Source: Thermoanaerobaculia bacterium
GTDB lineage: Bacteria; Acidobacteriota; Thermoanaerobaculia; Multivoradales; JAHEKO01
Assembly: GCA_029287645.1 (NCBI GenBank)
Contig: JARFQS010000294.1
Span: 1 to 8,489 of the forward strand
Direction: 5' to 3'
DNA length: 8,489 bases
Position numbers and translations under genes: made by a program. Under the pieces are notes generated by a model. It was not told the origin of the DNA and searched no databases. It saw only the letters and a program-made list of their open reading frames with translations. Each line of letters starts with the position of its first letter. Position 1 is the stretch's first letter. Shown piece by piece: positions 7,693 through 8,489 of this stretch.

Positions 7693-7737
7693 TGGGGTCT
7701 CGAGGCCTTGGGATATCGAGAGTCGTTGCGTCCTGGG
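7689..7737. repeat. Degenerate octamer tandem repeat in the PilZ-metG gap
   Basis: Read on the + strand in steps of eight, the units are CTCCTGGG, GTCTCGAG, GCCTTGGG and ATATCGAG, then a diverged nine-base unit, then GTCCTGGG. The first three match the consensus or a variant unit of the array at 8363-8474 at seven of eight bases. The fourth matches at five, and the last is identical to a variant unit there. The final unit is followed by AA in both places. It lies between genes and looks like an old, decayed member of the same repeat family. Confidence 0.6.
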
Positions 7738-7762
7738 AAACCGGCAGCCCGGCACCCCGCAA

Positions 7763-8233
7763 TCATGGATAGACGTATACCTGGGATTTGTTCCAAACAC
7801 TGCCTGCCAGCTCGACACCCATGCGGAACACGGGGAGGTACTCTTCGTCGTCGATGCGCATCAAGCGGACGAGGCGACACCACTGGATCTTGCCCGGGAT
7901 TCGAATCATCTCTGTGCCGTGCTTCATCTTGAAGGCGTAGCTCCACCCGACGCGCAGACTCTCGTTGGTCTGCACCGCAATCCCGGTGGGTGAAGTATTC
8001 AAGACATCGCCCTGGATGGGACCGCTGAGACGTAGGTTGGACACCCTGTGACGCCGGTGCTGTCTGCGCTCGGCATCGGACTGGGGTAGTGGCGTTGAGG
8101 CCTCGGCCTTGGATTTCTGTGGTGTCTGCATCTTCCTTCTCTCCCCTGAGCGTCGATCCAGACCCGAGCGACGGTCGTCTCCGACGCGGCGGTCTTGAGG
8201 CGGAAGCCAGTCCCGTCTGGATCTTGCTGACAC
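7763..8233 (-). CDS. PilZ-domain protein with DRRxGxDRR leader
   Basis: PilZ domains commonly bind cyclic di-GMP and control motility, polysaccharide output or envelope traits. From the chosen start the protein has 156 residues. Residues 14-34 hold three DRR/ERR-type repeats (DRRVGDDRRSGLDRRSGERR). A polar linker follows, then the PilZ domain at about 56-145. Its two signature elements are RRQHRRHR (56-63, RxxxR type) and NTSPTG (79-84, the [D/N]xSxxG motif), both intact, so c-di-GMP binding is likely. The GTG at 8233 keeps the DRR repeats, whose synonymous codons vary as expected for protein-level selection, and has AAGGGG upstream. The main alternative is the ATG at 8131 (122 residues), with GGGGAG nine bases upstream. 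The frame stays open to the window's right edge, but that part crosses a promoter and octamer repeats and is not considered coding. No membrane segment is seen. metG follows 114 bases downstream. Confidence 0.85.
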   Translation of the reverse strand: MSARSRRDWLPPQDRRVGDDRRSGLDRRSGERRKMQTPQKSKAEASTPLPQSDAERRQHRRHRVSNLRLSGPIQGDVLNTSPTGIAVQTNESLRVGWSYAFKMKHGTEMIRIPGKIQWCRLVRLMRIDDEEYLPVFRMGVELAGSVWNKSQVYVYP

Positions 8234-8237
8234 GTAT

Positions 8238-8243
8238 CCCCTT
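8238..8243 (-). promoter_or_regulatory. Possible ribosome binding site for the GTG start of the PilZ gene
   Basis: AAGGGG on the minus strand lies four bases before the GTG at 8233, or six counting from its AAGG core. It is modest support for the longer PilZ start; the competing site for the ATG at 8131 is GGGGAG at 8141-8146. Confidence 0.35.
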
Positions 8244-8293
8244 GTTCCTACACCACAGTTGATTGAAGCCAGGGCAACCCTCTGCGTCACCCG

Positions 8294-8323
8294 ATTGTAC
8301 AGGGGCGGCCCTGCCGATGACAA
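8294..8323 (-). promoter_or_regulatory. Sigma-70-like promoter for the PilZ gene (and possibly metG)
   Basis: On the minus strand TTGTCA (8323-8318) and TACAAT (8299-8294) each match five of six consensus bases and are 18 bases apart. Transcription would begin near 8287, leaving a leader of about 55 bases to the GTG start or about 155 to the ATG. This is the best promoter match in the window. It shows why the open frame upstream of 8233 is unlikely to be translated. Confidence 0.6.
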
Positions 8324-8362
8324 CGGGCTACCTGCCTGGCCGCAATGCAGGCCTGAAACCCC

Positions 8363-8474
8363 GTCTTGAGGTCTTGGGGTCTTGAGGTCTTGAGGTCTTG
8401 AGGTCTTGGGGTCTTGGGGTCTTGGGGTCTTGGGGTCCTGGGGTCTTGAGGTCTTGGGGTCTTGAGGTCCTGGG
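8363..8474. repeat. Tandem array of 14 octamers, consensus GTCTTGRG
   Basis: Fourteen consecutive eight-base units fill exactly 112 bases with no indels. Twelve are GTCTTGAG or GTCTTGGG, and two (units 10 and 14) are GTCCTGGG. The A/G choice at position seven runs A,G,A,A,A,G,G,G,G,G,A,G,A,G along the + strand. The array ends 40 bases upstream of the -35 box of the PilZ promoter. Because eight is not a multiple of three, translation of the minus strand gives an eight-residue Pro/Gln/Asp/Lys/Thr/Arg pattern, which is a by-product rather than a protein. Few mismatches suggest recent expansion or ongoing homogenisation. Confidence 0.95.
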
Positions 8475-8489
8475 AACGGGAGATACACC

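Noticed and set aside
7649..7762. 38-residue N-terminal extension of metG from a TTG
   Set aside because: Family similarity begins at [12 protein letters not shown] and a strong ribosome site sits before that ATG. The extension encodes degenerate octamer repeats.
8363..8474. CRISPR array
   Set aside because: Units are eight bases and contiguous, with no spacers; it is a simple tandem repeat.
8234..8488. Extension of the PilZ frame through the octamers to the right edge, giving a Pro/Gln/Asp/Lys repeat protein
   Set aside because: The minus strand of GTCTTGRG repeats has no stop in any frame, so openness means little. A strong promoter match at 8294-8323 lies inside the extension, and the sequence between repeat and leader has no protein-like character.

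Overview
The window is about 8.5 kb of high-GC bacterial DNA (roughly 60% G+C by eye), densely packed with genes whose codons favour G or C in the third position. Everything recognisable is chromosomal housekeeping or envelope biology. I see no rRNA, tRNA, CRISPR array, transposase, integrase or phage gene. The gene families point to a Gram-negative, envelope-bearing bacterium: a BepA-like M48 metalloprotease with TPR repeats, a FeoA/FeoB pair of the subtype found in several high-GC phyla, a PilZ protein with a DRRxGxDRR leader, and a short methionyl-tRNA synthetase. Acidobacteriota or a deltaproteobacterium-like lineage is my best guess, but the sequence alone does not settle it.

Left part (1-2135, + strand): the 3' part of an M48 zinc protease gene with a TPR tail, cut by the window edge, followed 71 bases later by a small TPR-fold protein gene. 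The two may form an operon for envelope protein quality control. They converge on the feo operon, with a 44-base gap that holds a short GC-rich hairpin.

Middle part (2180-4592, - strand): feoA and feoB, the ferrous iron uptake pair. Their reading frames overlap by 23 bases, and feoB appears to start with GTG inside the end of feoA. FeoB has an unusual cluster of four cysteines between its GTPase domain and its membrane domain. A 159-base divergent spacer separates feoA from a + strand major facilitator transporter gene (4752-5957). The stop codon of the transporter interlocks with that of metG in a shared CTAG.

Right part (5954-8489, - strand): a PilZ-domain protein gene followed by metG. 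A good sigma-70-like promoter (8294-8323) lies upstream of the PilZ gene. Just upstream of that promoter is a perfect-register array of 14 tandem octamers (8363-8474, consensus GTCTTGRG on the + strand). A decayed copy of the same kind of array (7689-7737) sits in the PilZ-metG gap and ends with the same unit and flank. This pair of related octamer arrays, both in regulatory DNA, is the least explained feature of the window. I found no evidence of a wholly new multi-gene system.
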